Assembly: GCA_000697355.1 (NCBI GenBank) | Contig: JNEN01001207.1 | Coordinates: 1 to 64,000 of the forward strand | Source of the DNA: Syncephalastrum monosporum B8922 | Taxonomy: Eukaryota > Mucoromycota > Mucoromycetes > Mucorales > Syncephalastraceae | DNA: 64,000 nucleotides | Direction of reading: 5' to 3' | Shown: positions 11,451 through 23,132 of the stretch, piece by piece | Position numbering within the stretch: the stretch's first letter is position 1 | Layout of the letters: every line of letters starts with the position of its first letter | The notes under the pieces: model-generated | Databases searched by the model: none | What the model was told of the DNA's origin: nothing | The model's input: only the letters and a program-made list of their open reading frames with translations | Position numbers and translations under genes: made by a program

Positions 11451-12646
11451 ATGGATTTCTATCTCTTCCAGCCCCATCGGAAGACAAGAGTCAGTCATAC
11501 AGGCCACCAAGCATTACGGAAATGCTGCGGGTGTATCCACCTTCGCGTCGGAAGCGCCATTGCGTGTATCGTGTGGGCAGTATGTTCGAATATATATCAA
11601 GCAGATATGCCCGAAGGCACTCAACAATGGTTTAGGCACTTAGTTTTTATTTTGCCATCATCTCCTTTCAAAGCAAGAGCCGTAAGTCTTTGGAAATTAA
11701 AAGAAAACCAGCGATACGAGCTCCTGCTGAATTATTGCATTGGCAGCATTTTATTCCTATTTGGATACAGCAGCCATTCTAGTGTTTGGTGTTTGTAACC
11801 TTATCCACGCCGTGATTAGCCTCGGATGTCTGGGCGCACTGTACCTGGCAAGTCATACTTTTACTTGTAATGACTTGTAGATACATGGTCCTCTGTTTTA
11901 ACACATGTGTTCATATTTATAGGACCGTTGGGAGTTCATACGATCGGCGTCACATTCGGTCTTTGTGGGCGTGTTTCTTGTCCTTGTTGACGGCCTTATT
12001 AATGCGATACTTTTCATCACCCGCCGCAGCGAGTATACCCAGTGGTGCATTGACAGCACCTCCAATCAGCTCGGCAACAGCATTAACAACACCTCGCTGG
12101 CGTCGTCACAAGATTTTTACAACTGCAGTCGCACCTGGCAAGACGAGCTCAAGTTTGGCTTGATGGCCATCTTGATGATGATTGCCTTTTATGCATGTAT
12201 CACAAGCGAATAATAATAATAATAATAACAGCAGACGACGATTAACTTTAATCTTTTCGTCCCTGTAGGTGTACTGGGCTCTGTGTTTCTACTCGTATTA
12301 TATCAAGAAATACTGTATCCTCCTGCGGATGGGTGTCTTCGACCCCATGATGCCACCGCCTCCGATGCCGCCGGGTATGATGCCTCCCGTTCCTCCTCCT
12401 GGTGTTCCTCCGGGGATGGGTGGTATGATGGCACCTCCTCCACCCGGACCCATGCCCGGAGGACGGCGCAATATCATCGTCTTGAATAATGAAAAGCCAA
12501 GTAGCAAGAAGGACAAGCAAAAACACACCGATGAGCTGCCTCAGTGGCTGCAGCCACCGCCTTATTATCCTTCAACAGGAGCAAGAACAGCAGCAACGGC
12601 AGCAGCAGCAGTAGCAGCAGGAGGATCGGAAAAGGATCACGCGTAG
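11451..12646 (+). CDS. Four-span membrane protein with proline-rich tail
   Basis: Exons 11451-11579, 11636-11681, 11747-11847, 11923-12192 and 12269-12646 give 307 residues. After a Cys-rich KCCGCIHLR entry there are four hydrophobic segments: one across exons 1-2 (SAIACIVWA then ALSFYFAIISF), one in exon 3 (TAAILVFGVCNLIHAVISL), one in exon 4 (FVGVFLVLVDGLINAIL), and one crossing exons 4-5 (MAILMMIAFY then VYWALCFYSYY). The extracellular or lumenal loop carries N-x-S/T sites. The C-terminal tail is cytosolic-like and rich in Pro, Met and Gly (PPPPMPPGMMPP). Introns 3 and 4 fit only with GC donors. The topology recalls fungal MARVEL-like proteins, but the function is unknown. Confidence 0.72.
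12212..12229 (+). repeat. AAT trinucleotide microsatellite in an intron
   Basis: Short tandem AAT run within the fourth intron of the four-span membrane protein gene. Confidence 0.6.
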
Positions 12647-12846
12647 TTTGTGCTCGGCGGACAGACAGTCTGCGTGTTACCAGACTCCCACTCCTCTCGC
12701 CTATAACCTTCTTTTTCTCTCTTTCTTCCTCTTTCACCCCCTATACAATTATACAGTTCAGGCAGAAAACGCAAAAAAAAAAAAATAACTTTTTTATTCG
12801 GGAGAACAAAAGCAGCATTCTATTTTTTTTTGTTTCTTTGCTCTCC

Positions 12847-15800
12847 ATGTCGTCGAACACGGCGTATCATCCACGCCAAGCGCCCTTTTTTCATTTCCCT
12901 TCCTCCTCCGATAACAAATTCAGGCGCAACCGACAACACCAAAACCTCGATCGTCTTCTGTCGCGGGCTCCGCCGCAGGCCAACTACACCGTCAATTATG
13001 ATAACTTCACCATAAGAATACCAAACTACTCCTTTGGAAAACCGTCGCTTCTCGCTGGATCCGGTGGCCTCATCGCCATTGCAACCGGTATACGGTACAT
13101 TCGCTTTTTCTTTTTTGGTCATTCCTAGCAGAAAGAAAAATTCGTCCCTTACACTTTTTTCTGCTGCGGTTATTTTATACAAGGTTGGATGATGAAACGC
13201 CTGTGCTCGTCAAGCTGTCTCCCTACGCGGTGAGGCTCGAACGTGAGTATTACCTCGCCCGGAGGTTGTACAAACAACAGCCGGACGGCGAGCAATACGT
13301 GCCTCAAGTGATCGAACTTGTTGCGCTAGCACAAGATGGTCTGACCGCGCTTATTTATCTCGACGACGGATACACCCCTCAGCCGAGCGGCATGCCCGAT
13401 ATCGCCCAGTTCCTCGACTTTGCCATTCAGTGTTGCTCCTGCCTCCATTTCCTGCATGCTAGCGGGACCATCCACGGCGAGTTACGGCCCTCAGCCTTCC
13501 AGCAGTGGCGTGGTGCAGTCAAGATCTGGAACTTTGGGGCCGGCCTCAAGTCGTACGAGGATATGCTCTTGACGAGCGTTGGCTGGCGGAGGGCCGTCCT
13601 CGCCGCCGCCGCCGTGGCTGCTGCTACGCAAACAGACGACGTCGATACACCTTTGGTACCTACCGACGAAATGTCTCCGCCGATCACCGACTCGACCTTT
13701 GCCACCGCCCGCTCTTCTTCTCAAGAAGGATTGCAGAATGCACTGGCTTACGTCAGCCCTGTAAGTTATCTACGCACAACGCCCTTTATTTTCTGTGTGT
13801 CGTGTGCCTGACACTGATGATCATCACAAGGAACAAACAGGCCGGACTTCGAACGTCTTGGATCACCGAACCGATCTCTACTCGCTCGGGATCATGTTCT
13901 TTGTCACGTTGACCGGCCAGATTCCTTTCAGCGGCTCGCCCATGTCCATCATTCACGCCGCCCTCTCTCAGAACGTACCCCTCGCTCATACTGTGCGCAT
14001 GGATATTCCGCCCGTTCTCAGTCTCATCATCGATAAGCTCACGCGCAAGGTACGTGGGACAAATTTCTGCATGAGATTGGTTATTTTTTTTTGTCTCACC
14101 CGCTCTGTCTTTTCAACCCCACAGGCCGTTGATGAACGTTACGACAGTGCCTACGGCGTCCGCGAAGATCTCCTCGAGTGCCGCCGTCGCCTGAGCAGCC
14201 AGAATTCTCCCAGTGTAAGTCCCTCTTTGACCCACCCTCTGGCATCAACGAATATGTACAATGACATGGGTAGCCCCATATAGTCTCTGCAGTTCTTTCC
14301 ACTCGGCACACACGATGTCAAGTCTATCTTCCAGTTCCCTCCTACCATCTACGGTCGTGATAAGGAACTCGAGACAATTCGGCTTGTCACCCGAAGGCTC
14401 CACCACCATGCTTCGTTTTCAACTTCCGACTCATCGCCTACACAGCAGCAGCAACAGCAGCAGCAACAACAACACCAGCACCAGCCTCCTTCACCAACAT
14501 CTCCACAGCAACCGCCCTATCCGCTTGCGTCACATGACTCAAGCTCGGGTGAAGTCTCACAAACATCCTCAGGCACGCCGCGATATGAGACGAGTAGCAC
14601 GGCATCGACGGCAGCGGGTAACAACTCAACTATCGATCGCGCAGGCTGTCAAGTAGTTGTCATTACAGGCCAAGGCGGTATAGGTATGCATAAGAAAAAG
14701 GGCGAAGGAAAAAGTAGGATTCATGTGAAAAAAAAAAGGAAAATCGACTCTGGTGAGCGCCATTCACACCCACGCCCGACAGTATGGCTATTTGGCCTCC
14801 TCCAAATTTGACTCGGCGCAGAAGCGACCATACCATGGTCTCTTGCGCTGTCTTTCTTCTGTCTTGCGGCAGCTCTTGACCGAATCTGAAGCGGTCATCC
14901 ATGACTTTTATCAAGAGCTTAAAGAACAGCTGGGCCCGCATTTTAGCAACGTCCACTTGATGGTCGGTATGGTACCTGAACTCAAGCCCATTTTGAGTGA
15001 TCACGATTGGAACAACGTGGAGGATGACGATATGATTCCAAATATCAATACCGAATCGCGTTTCCATGCGGTAAGGCTAAGGCTATGAACCGGGGCGCAG
15101 CCAATTGGTTTCCTTACTTTTCTCTCTCTCTGTGTGTGTGTCTCGTTAGGTCTTTCTGAACGTCATTCGCACGATCACACGCAAGAAGCCAATCACGCTG
15201 GTCAGTAGACCTCTTCTTTTTTTGTACAGATGAGATACTCATTTATTCCTTTTACATCCGCTTTCAGTGCCTCGATGATCTTCAAGAAGCCGGTATGTAA
15301 CTATGCAGAATCCACCAGTACGATACACTTACCCTTTTCCCCCAGACGAGCCTTCTCTCCACCTTATTTCTAGCTTGATCGCCTCACGTATGCGGATGCT
15401 TATTATTCTGACGTGCCGTGACGGAAACTCTTTACCGGAATGCATTCGGGAGGAAATCGATCCCGAGGACGACACACCCGACGTCGAGGTGACATTTATC
15501 AAACTGGCGCCTTTGGATGTAGATGCTCTCTTACAGCTTGTCAGCGATACCTTGCACCGCTTGCCCGAGGACATTCAACCTTTGGTTGATATCATCTATC
15601 ATCGGACACATGGCAACCCATTTTACGCCAAGCAATTTATGATTATGATGAAGCGCAAGAACGACATTTGGCTCGACTGGGACGAAAAACAGTGGAAATT
15701 CCGGCTCGATAATATTGCCGAGATCTTATACCCACCACGTCCTTTCAACAGAAACGGAAGCGGAGGCAGTGGCATGACGGCCACCCTCGATGATGTCTTG

Positions 15801-18800
15801 GACGTACGCCACCTTGTATCGCACCTCAAAGATATGGACCCGCATGCTCAAGTCTTTCTGATGTGGGCTAGCCTAATCGGCAGCGTTTTTGATTTCCGGC
15901 AAATCAAATGGCTCATGATGTCCACCGACTTATTGCAAGACGACGATCAATGCAGCGACCTCAGCGACTCTATGAGTGTCGGTAGCAGCTACGCCGATAT
16001 TTGCACGCCTCCTCTACACACAGTTTCATCTGAAACGATTCCGCACGCAGGCGATCTTCTCCTGAATAACAGCACCAGTAGCACTACACCTCCGGCCACG
16101 GAGACCACGTGCACGGATGAAGAGATACGACGAGACAATCAGGCAATGGCAGGTCTCCAGACTGCGCTTCAAGAGGGCATCATCCAGCCGAAAATGAGCA
16201 ATGAGTACCAGTTCGTGCACGATCGATATCGCCAAGCCGCCAGCATGCTAGTGGATGAAAAAGACCTCGAACGTATGCACCTCCGGATCGGTCAAATGCT
16301 CATGATCATTAGCGGAAACGATACCGACGTGTTCCTCACTGCAGACCACATTGTCAAGAGCACTGATTTGATCAAACGGTTCAAATCACGACAAAAGTAT
16401 CGCCAGACGTTGATGAAAGCAGGCGACGAAGCCCTCAGCTCGGGCGCGCTCCAAGTCGCACGCCCATACTATGAATGCGCCATGACGTTGCTCTCTCAAT
16501 CACCCTGGGACGAGGATCAGCCTGATGCGTCGTACCGCGAGACGTTGGATCTTCATATGCGAGTAGCCGAGCTGCAGTGGTGGGACAACCGACGGGAAGA
16601 AGCCAACCGCCTCCTCGACCAGATCATGACGCATACCACCGGTCGCCCTGTCGAACGCGCGCAAGCCTGGCGCGTGCAAGCGCGCATGTACTTTCAGGAA
16701 CAGCAGATTGATCGCGGCATCCAAGCCATTATGGATGCGCTCAAAGAGCTGGGCATGCAGAATCTACCACGTCTGGATCCGCAAGGCTGTCTCTACGACG
16801 TGGATTCGTATCAGCGCGTGAAGCAACAAATCTTGGACGCGGGTATAGAGAATCTCGCAAGCGGCCAGCCTGGAGTGTGCCTCGACCGAAGAAAACTGGC
16901 GATCATGACACTCCTCAGCGAAGCATGCACCGGCGCCTATTGGCTCAGCCCTCACCTCGTCGATACCATTGCCATCAGGCTCGTTCAAGCATCGCTCGAA
17001 CATGGTTATGGCGCGGCTACGGGCGGCGGCTTCATCTGGCTGGGCTGCACAGCCATGCGCGTGGGCGAGTATGCTTTCGGAGCCGAGCTGGGTCGTCTGG
17101 GCATGGGAATCAGTGAGCGGTATGGTGGTAACTCGGAGATAGCGCGGTCCATTATCATCCACTACAGTATGCTGTCCCAGTGGTCGGAGCCAGAGGGGGC
17201 CCATTACCGCGATGGGATTCCGCACTTCCAGCGCGCTTTCAAGTATGCCATCGCAGGCGGTGACAAGAGCTTTGCGGCCATGTCACTCTTTAATACCTCG
17301 ACGACCTTATTTTACACCGGCTGCAACTTGGCTGAACTCCAGTCATTTTTGAACGAGCAAATCGAGGAGTACGAGGAAGAAGAAACGAAGCGAGACGTGC
17401 TCTATACTCTCAACGTATCCTTATGGCGAGCTGTGCTGGCTCTCCAGGGCAAGACAACCGTAGAGACGTCTTGCCAGGTGCTGGACGACAGTGATTTTGA
17501 TGAGCTAGGCTTTGTCAAGACTGTTCGCAGCCAGAGCGCGAATCCTGGCAGTCCACTCAACTGGCATTGGAGTTTCAAGATTATCGTGCTCACACATTTT
17601 CATTGCCATCACGAGGCTGCGCAGCTTGGTTTCAAAATTTTGGAGACTTCCATCAATCACCCGGGGTAAGTCGATGGAAGCACTTTAAGGAGCATACACC
17701 AACCCATACTCTATTAGCCACCGCCATATTGGTATCGCCTTGTTCTACCATTGCGTTGCCATGATTGAAGGTCTACGTGACCCAACACTGGATGACAACA
17801 CACGCGCCAAGTATATTGCGCAAACAGAACAGAACCGAGTGCTACTCAAGGAGTGGAGTAGTCACTCGAGTGTCAATTATGAGATGTATTACACCTTGGT
17901 GGTAAGACTACGGTAACATTGAAAATGATAGTATTCACGTTTCTATGTGTAGGAAGCAGAACTGTCATCGTTATCCCCCGAAACTGCCCATATGGCACCT
18001 AAGCTTTACAATGATGCTATCGAGCTTGGCTCCAACGGTGATTGGTTCCCTTTTCTGGCGTTCGCCTATCAGCTAGCAGGCACACACTATATTCGAACAG
18101 GCATGAAAATGCTGGGTGCACCCATGATCAAACAGTCCTTGGATATCTACAATGGCTGGGGTGCATGGGGTACCGCACGGCATCTTGCGGCGAAGCATCA
18201 AAGTATTCTCAAGACAACGCCTTTTGTCGAGAGCGCCATCAGCGTCGCGACTCAGACAGACGAAACAGACTCGCCTCTTTCTTCATCGACAGCAGATAGC
18301 GGCGTGCTCGTTTGGGAAGAGGGATTGCCCGACCCGCCCATTGACAAAGTACCCAACGATGATGAAACATCGGAAGCAGCCATTCTATCGCTGGATATCG
18401 TTGATTTAACATCCATCATCAAGAGCTCCCAAGGTAAGAAACAATAGGAAGTGATATGACATAGCTTATAAAATGCTGTACAGTCATATCCAACGAGATG
18501 AACTCCTTCGATGAGCTTCTCAAGAAGATGATCGGTATCATCATGACCAACTCGGCCGCCGAAGCAGGCGCAATCATCATCAAGGAAGGCATGTTTGGTA
18601 TTGCAGCGCATTCTACTCGCACTGGCTGTGAAACGTTTGATCCTCCCATGCCTCTCAACGATCATAACGGCCTGATTTCCACGTTGGTAGTCCATTACGT
18701 GATCCATACACGAACAACTCTTTTTATTCCCAACATTGCCGAAGATACCCGATTTGCGACCGGCCCTTGGTTCACCCGTGCTGGCGCCAATAAGTCTGTC

Positions 18801-21256
18801 ATTTGTATGCCCATCATCCACAAAAGTACCCTCGTCGGTGTCCTTTACCTGCAGGCCAACTTGAACGCCTTCACCCACAAACATGTCACTGTGCTTCATA
18901 TTCTATGCCACCAGATCGCCATCTCGGTGACGAATGCTTTGCTATTCAAATCTGTCCAGCGTGCGACGCAGGTGAACGCGCGCATGATTGAGAGTCAGCG
19001 ACAGGCGCTGGAGGAAGCACGCAAGAGTCGAGAGGAGGCGCTCAAGGCGACGAAGCTCAAGTCCAACTTTCTGGCCAACATGTCGCATGAGCTTCGCACC
19101 CCTTTTTCAGGCTTTTACGGCATGATTGTGCTCCTCAGCGAGACACAGCTCGACGCGGAACAGCGTGAATTTGTAGGGATTGCCAAGCAGAGCTGTGAGA
19201 TGCTGCTTCAAATCATTGGTAAGTGTGATAGCAAACATGATACGAGGACACTTTATTTACAAGGCGCTAGACGATCTGCTTGACTTTTCTAAATTGGAGG
19301 CCCGCAAAGTAAAACTACATTATGGCCTATTCTACGTCGAAGACCTTATTGAGGATCGCCTGGAACTTCTGATCACACTCGCATCGAACAAAAACCTGGA
19401 GTTGACGTGCTTCACTGATCCAAAGGTACCTCCTATGGTGTATGCAGATGGCAACCGTATCGGGCAGTAAGTCATCGAGAAGATACATTTCACACCTAGT
19501 ACTTGATAATTAACACATATTCCATAGAATATTAATGAACCTTATCGGCAACGCCATCAAGTTCACTCAAAATGGCGAAGTTGTTGTAAACTGCTGTGTC
19601 GAAGAGGACACAAGTGATTTGCGCGAACCTCTCAAAGAAGATGAGCTCATGCTTAAATTCTCTGTAAAGGACACTGGTATAGGTCAGTATATAACATATT
19701 CTATGAGTGACACCTTTGTCAACCAATTCTCCGTGACAGGCATGACCCAAGAAGAAACAAAATGCTTGTTTCTTCCGTTCAGTCAAGTTGACGGTTCAAC
19801 AACAAGGTGAGCGATGGTTACATTGAAATGTACGAGAAGGTTGCTTATAGTTTGAGCAGGAACTTTGGCGGCACAGGCCTTGGACTCTCTATTTGTCTTG
19901 AGCTTGTCCGCCTCATGGGCGGTGATATCTGGGTCGAATCTCAGGAAAACGTCGGATCCACGTTTCATTTCCGAGTACGGGTTATCCATGCGTCGGTCGT
20001 CGCTGAGCCTGGCGTTGATGCTGATAGAAGACTGCACGAAATGGATGAAATGATGCGCCAGATCGGCTCGCCCCGAGTGCTGCTGGACACCTCGCGGCGC
20101 CAAGCGGACATGATACTCGCCATGCTCCCAGATCTCGAAGTGGAGCATGTCCCACCTGCGGTCCATTCTCTCGAACTCGCCCGGGATGCTGCAAAACAAA
20201 ACAAGCCGTTTGATTATCTCATCATTGACGCTCCTCTGTCAGATACGCTGCGCGATATGAAACGGGCTATTGAGCGTGACCCAATTCTTGCTGATATCAA
20301 GATTATACAGTTGTACTCGCCAGTTCTGGAGGGGATTCGCAAACGGCAGTCCCGCTTAGGGCCTGAGCTGCAGGACATTACGCGTATCACAAAACCTGTT
20401 CGCCGCTTGAAGCTGCTTAAGGCGTTGCTCCATATACAACGGCAGCAGGAGCAAACGAGTCCGGTGTCTCCCGTGCCGCTCTCGGCGGCGTCATCCTCTG
20501 TTTCATCGGCATCACTTATTCAAGTGACTTCAGCCATGGCTACTCCAATAAGCGACAAAGCTACGCCCAAGGATGAGGGTGATAATCTCATCAACACGGT
20601 GTCTGCCGAGAATGAAGCTCACGAGCCCTCATCGATCAAACCTTCGTACTCATCGACTTATCTGCAACGAGGTTGTGAGGGTTTCACGCCGGAGGAACTT
20701 GCCATCTTCCAAGGTCAGCGAATTTTGGTTGCTGAAGGTAAATAGGGACATGTGAACTTGGGTAATCTACTAACATGCGGTTCGTACAGATAATCCTGTG
20801 GCCCAGAAACTTATCGTCAAACAGTTGGTGCGACTCGGATTTCAAGTGGAAACATGTAATAACGGCCACGAATGCATTGAGCGCTGGCGGGAGCGTGGGC
20901 CCGATTATTATCTGCTTGCATGGATTGACCATCATATGCCTGGGTGTGATGGCACAGAGGCGACCAAGGCCATTCGCAAGATGGAAAAGGAGATGAAAGT
21001 AACACAGCCCTTACCTATCATCGCCTTGACCGCTGATGTACAGACGACAGCGCAGCAAAACTGTCTGGATGCAGGAATGACCGATTATCTTGTAAAGCCG
21101 CTCATGCAGAAAGATCTCGTATCTGTATTACGGAAATATGCGTTATTATCACCTCTACTGCATGGTACTACCGCAGGATCTGCTCCCATTTCAGCCTCGA
21201 CGACGCCAACCGGCTCTACCAAGTCGGTTCATACCCTGCGCACCGCACCCATCTAG
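12847..21256 (+). CDS. Group X hybrid histidine kinase (pseudokinase-AAA-GAF-HK-REC; Mak2/3 type)
   Basis: Sensor kinase of the fungal multistep phosphorelay, 2464 residues. Exons: 12847-13094, 13184-13760, 13831-14049, 14125-14214, 14284-14683, 14739-14752, 14783-15070, 15150-15200, 15268-15292, 15346-17665, 17718-17901, 17953-18433, 18484-19218, 19271-19466, 19528-19682, 19740-19806, 19860-20737, 20790-21256. Domains in order: a Ser/Thr-kinase-like fold (about 50-380) with HGELRP at 180 and NFG at 199, lacking both canonical aspartates; a Gln-rich linker; a P-loop ATPase with Walker A GQGGIGKST (507-515) and Walker B CLDDL (630-634); a long helical region; GAF (about 1640-1790); HisKA with SHELRTP, His1834; HATPase with DTGIGM and GGTGLGLS; and a receiver with LVAEDNP and phospho-acceptor Asp2356 (IDHHMP). 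The order matches S. pombe Mak2/Mak3. It probably signals stress to Ypd1. Confidence 0.92.
14448..14480 (+). repeat. CAG/CAA run encoding polyglutamine
   Basis: Mixed CAG/CAA codons encode about nine glutamines followed by HQHQ in the linker between the kinase-like and ATPase domains of the hybrid histidine kinase. Confidence 0.7.
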
Positions 21257-22086
21257 ATTTCTCCTAGTTTTCCCCCTCTGTTATATAATGTATATCAAGA
21301 AATAATTGCCTTTTTTTTCGGTAGCACATACTCTGCTAAATGCGTATTTATATCAGTGTTTTTGACATTTAAGCATAGCTTCTGCCCATACCAAATGCAA
21401 GAATGCAGTGCATCAAGAACCCATACGTCTTTGTCGTCGTTGTAAGGCCAATTGCATTCATATTACACGGCGGTACATGAAATACGCTTCACCCACAACG
21501 AAGACGGAATGATTTATTGGAGCGGCGGTCTGGCTCAGGTCACGTGTAGCGCAAAAGCACAGACCACCTCATTTCCGCTATGTAGATATCATTGAATACA
21601 ACCCCGTTATACGTATTTCTTTTCTGCTATTGTGCAGTCAGTTCGTAGGCAGAGAAGTCGGAGAACGACGGTGTCCATTCAAAAGTTATTATCCAGAGCA
21701 GAGTTGTATGGCTATCCCAATCTCCATTTTTAAGAACATAACCCACGGCTATGTCTACCATATTACTGCTTATCTCGCAATCAGCCCCCCGCGCCGCCTA
21801 GCCCCAGCACGTTTCTGTCGTCGTTATCGTCACCTAGAACAATAATGGATGCAAAAGAATTACAGTATAACGCGCTGCTGCTGGCTTTTTCTTTTAACTA
21901 GAAAATTCACTGGAGTTTTACAGTCATAGAATGAATCTGAATATCCCAATACATATTACTTTCAGTTACTACTATGAGTAGCAGCTTCACGAAAAAATTG
22001 GTCGCTGTGCTCTTAAATGGCATGTCATGATGGGTGGGTGAATGCGTATATTATAGAGATGGGATATGAAGAGTGCTATTTACAAT
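21257..22086. other. Intergenic region between converging genes
   Basis: About 830 bases of 3' flanking DNA between the hybrid histidine kinase and COQ3. It is AT-rich with several possible polyadenylation signals and no supported gene. Confidence 0.5.
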
Positions 22087-22979
22087 TTACTGTAATCGTT
22101 GTGCAGTTAATAGGTAGTTGACCTCGAGACTTTCGATGCCACAAGGGGCGGTCAGACCGTTTTGCTGACTTAGCCACCATTTGCGTTGAAGAGGATCCCA
22201 ATAAATACCACGCATATCTTTGACGGTCCAGTCTTGGCCGAGACCATGCACAGCTTCCGCGAGCTCCTGGCTCTTGATATACTTGTGCCAATCGTGGGTG
22301 CCGCGGTGCACGAGGCGAAGGAGATCCTCCGCAAGGAAGACAGTTAGGAAGTTTGCGAGGAAAGTACGTGACATTGTAGAGAGAAACAAGTGGCCACCAG
22401 GACGCACCATGTTCGCGCAGGTTTTAAGAAATTCGTCGGGGCGACTGACGTGCTCGATGATCTCCATAGCACACACAACGTCAAAGGTCTCGCCTAGGGC
22501 ATGCAAGTCCTCTGTGGTGCAGTTTTGTCAGCGATGCAACCAAAGATAAGATGGGTGAAGGTCATACCTGCAGTTGTGTTTCTGTATTCGAGGCGCTCAC
22601 TTAGTCTCGGGTCTTGTCTGGCGTGTACTTTGGCCATTTGGATATTGTCATAAGCAGCGTCTGCGCCCAGGACGTCGCCACCCAACCGAACGAGGGACTC
22701 GGATAGTAAGCCACCGCCGCAGCCGATATCCAGCATGCGCAAACCTTGGAAGGGCTTGGGTTCTGTTTTCGTTTTTCCGAGCTGTTCGCGTACATAGGAA
22801 ACCCGCGGTGGGTTCATGAGCTGAAGCATGGCAAACTCGCCGTCGGGATTCCACCAGTCTTCGGCCATGGCGCTAAACTTCTTGATCTCGCTGTCATCCA
22901 CACTGCTCGTCTTGGTGGAGTAACGGGCCCGCCTTGCCGTCGTAGTCAGAGCAGCCCGTCGAAGGGTAGAGGAGAGCAT
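22087..22979 (-). CDS. COQ3: Ubiquinone biosynthesis O-methyltransferase, mitochondrial
   Basis: SAM-dependent enzyme that performs the O-methylations of the ubiquinone head group at the mitochondrial inner membrane. Two exons (22568-22979 and 22087-22511) give 278 residues. The N terminus is Arg/Ser/Ala-rich (LRRAALTTTARRARYSTK), a typical matrix presequence. The Coq3 landmark FSAMAEDWWNPDGEF follows, then SAM motif I LDIGCGGGLLSE, then DVVCAMEIIEHV across the splice, and KWWLSQQNG near the C terminus. The start is the ATG just before the presequence. It lies head to head with COQ8, with 153 bp between start codons. Confidence 0.93.
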
Positions 22980-23132
22980 GATAATGATAATGATAATAAA
23001 ATCAAAACAAAAAGCTGAAGGGTTCGCGTCGTCGGAGGGTCAAGGGCAGGGCGGGGCCCGCGTTTATTGTCCGTCTTCCTTTCTTCCTTGTTATTCGGGG
23101 CCTGTCAAAAACTTGGCTTGCAGCACTTGAAA
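22980..23132. promoter_or_regulatory. Shared bidirectional promoter of COQ3 and COQ8
   Basis: Only 153 bp separate the two start codons, so both promoters and 5' leaders must lie here or overlap the genes. The segment has an ATG-rich (ATAATG)n-like run next to COQ3 and a GC-rich core (AGGGCAGGGCGGGGCC). No TATA box is evident. Co-regulation is inferred from the layout and the shared pathway. Confidence 0.6.

Noticed and set aside
12283..12489. Alternative frame through the last exon of the four-span membrane protein, reachable with a normal GT donor (12196)
   Set aside because: It ends in an implausible Ser/Arg/His-rich tail. The chosen frame continues the membrane span and gives an ordered Pro/Met/Gly tail.
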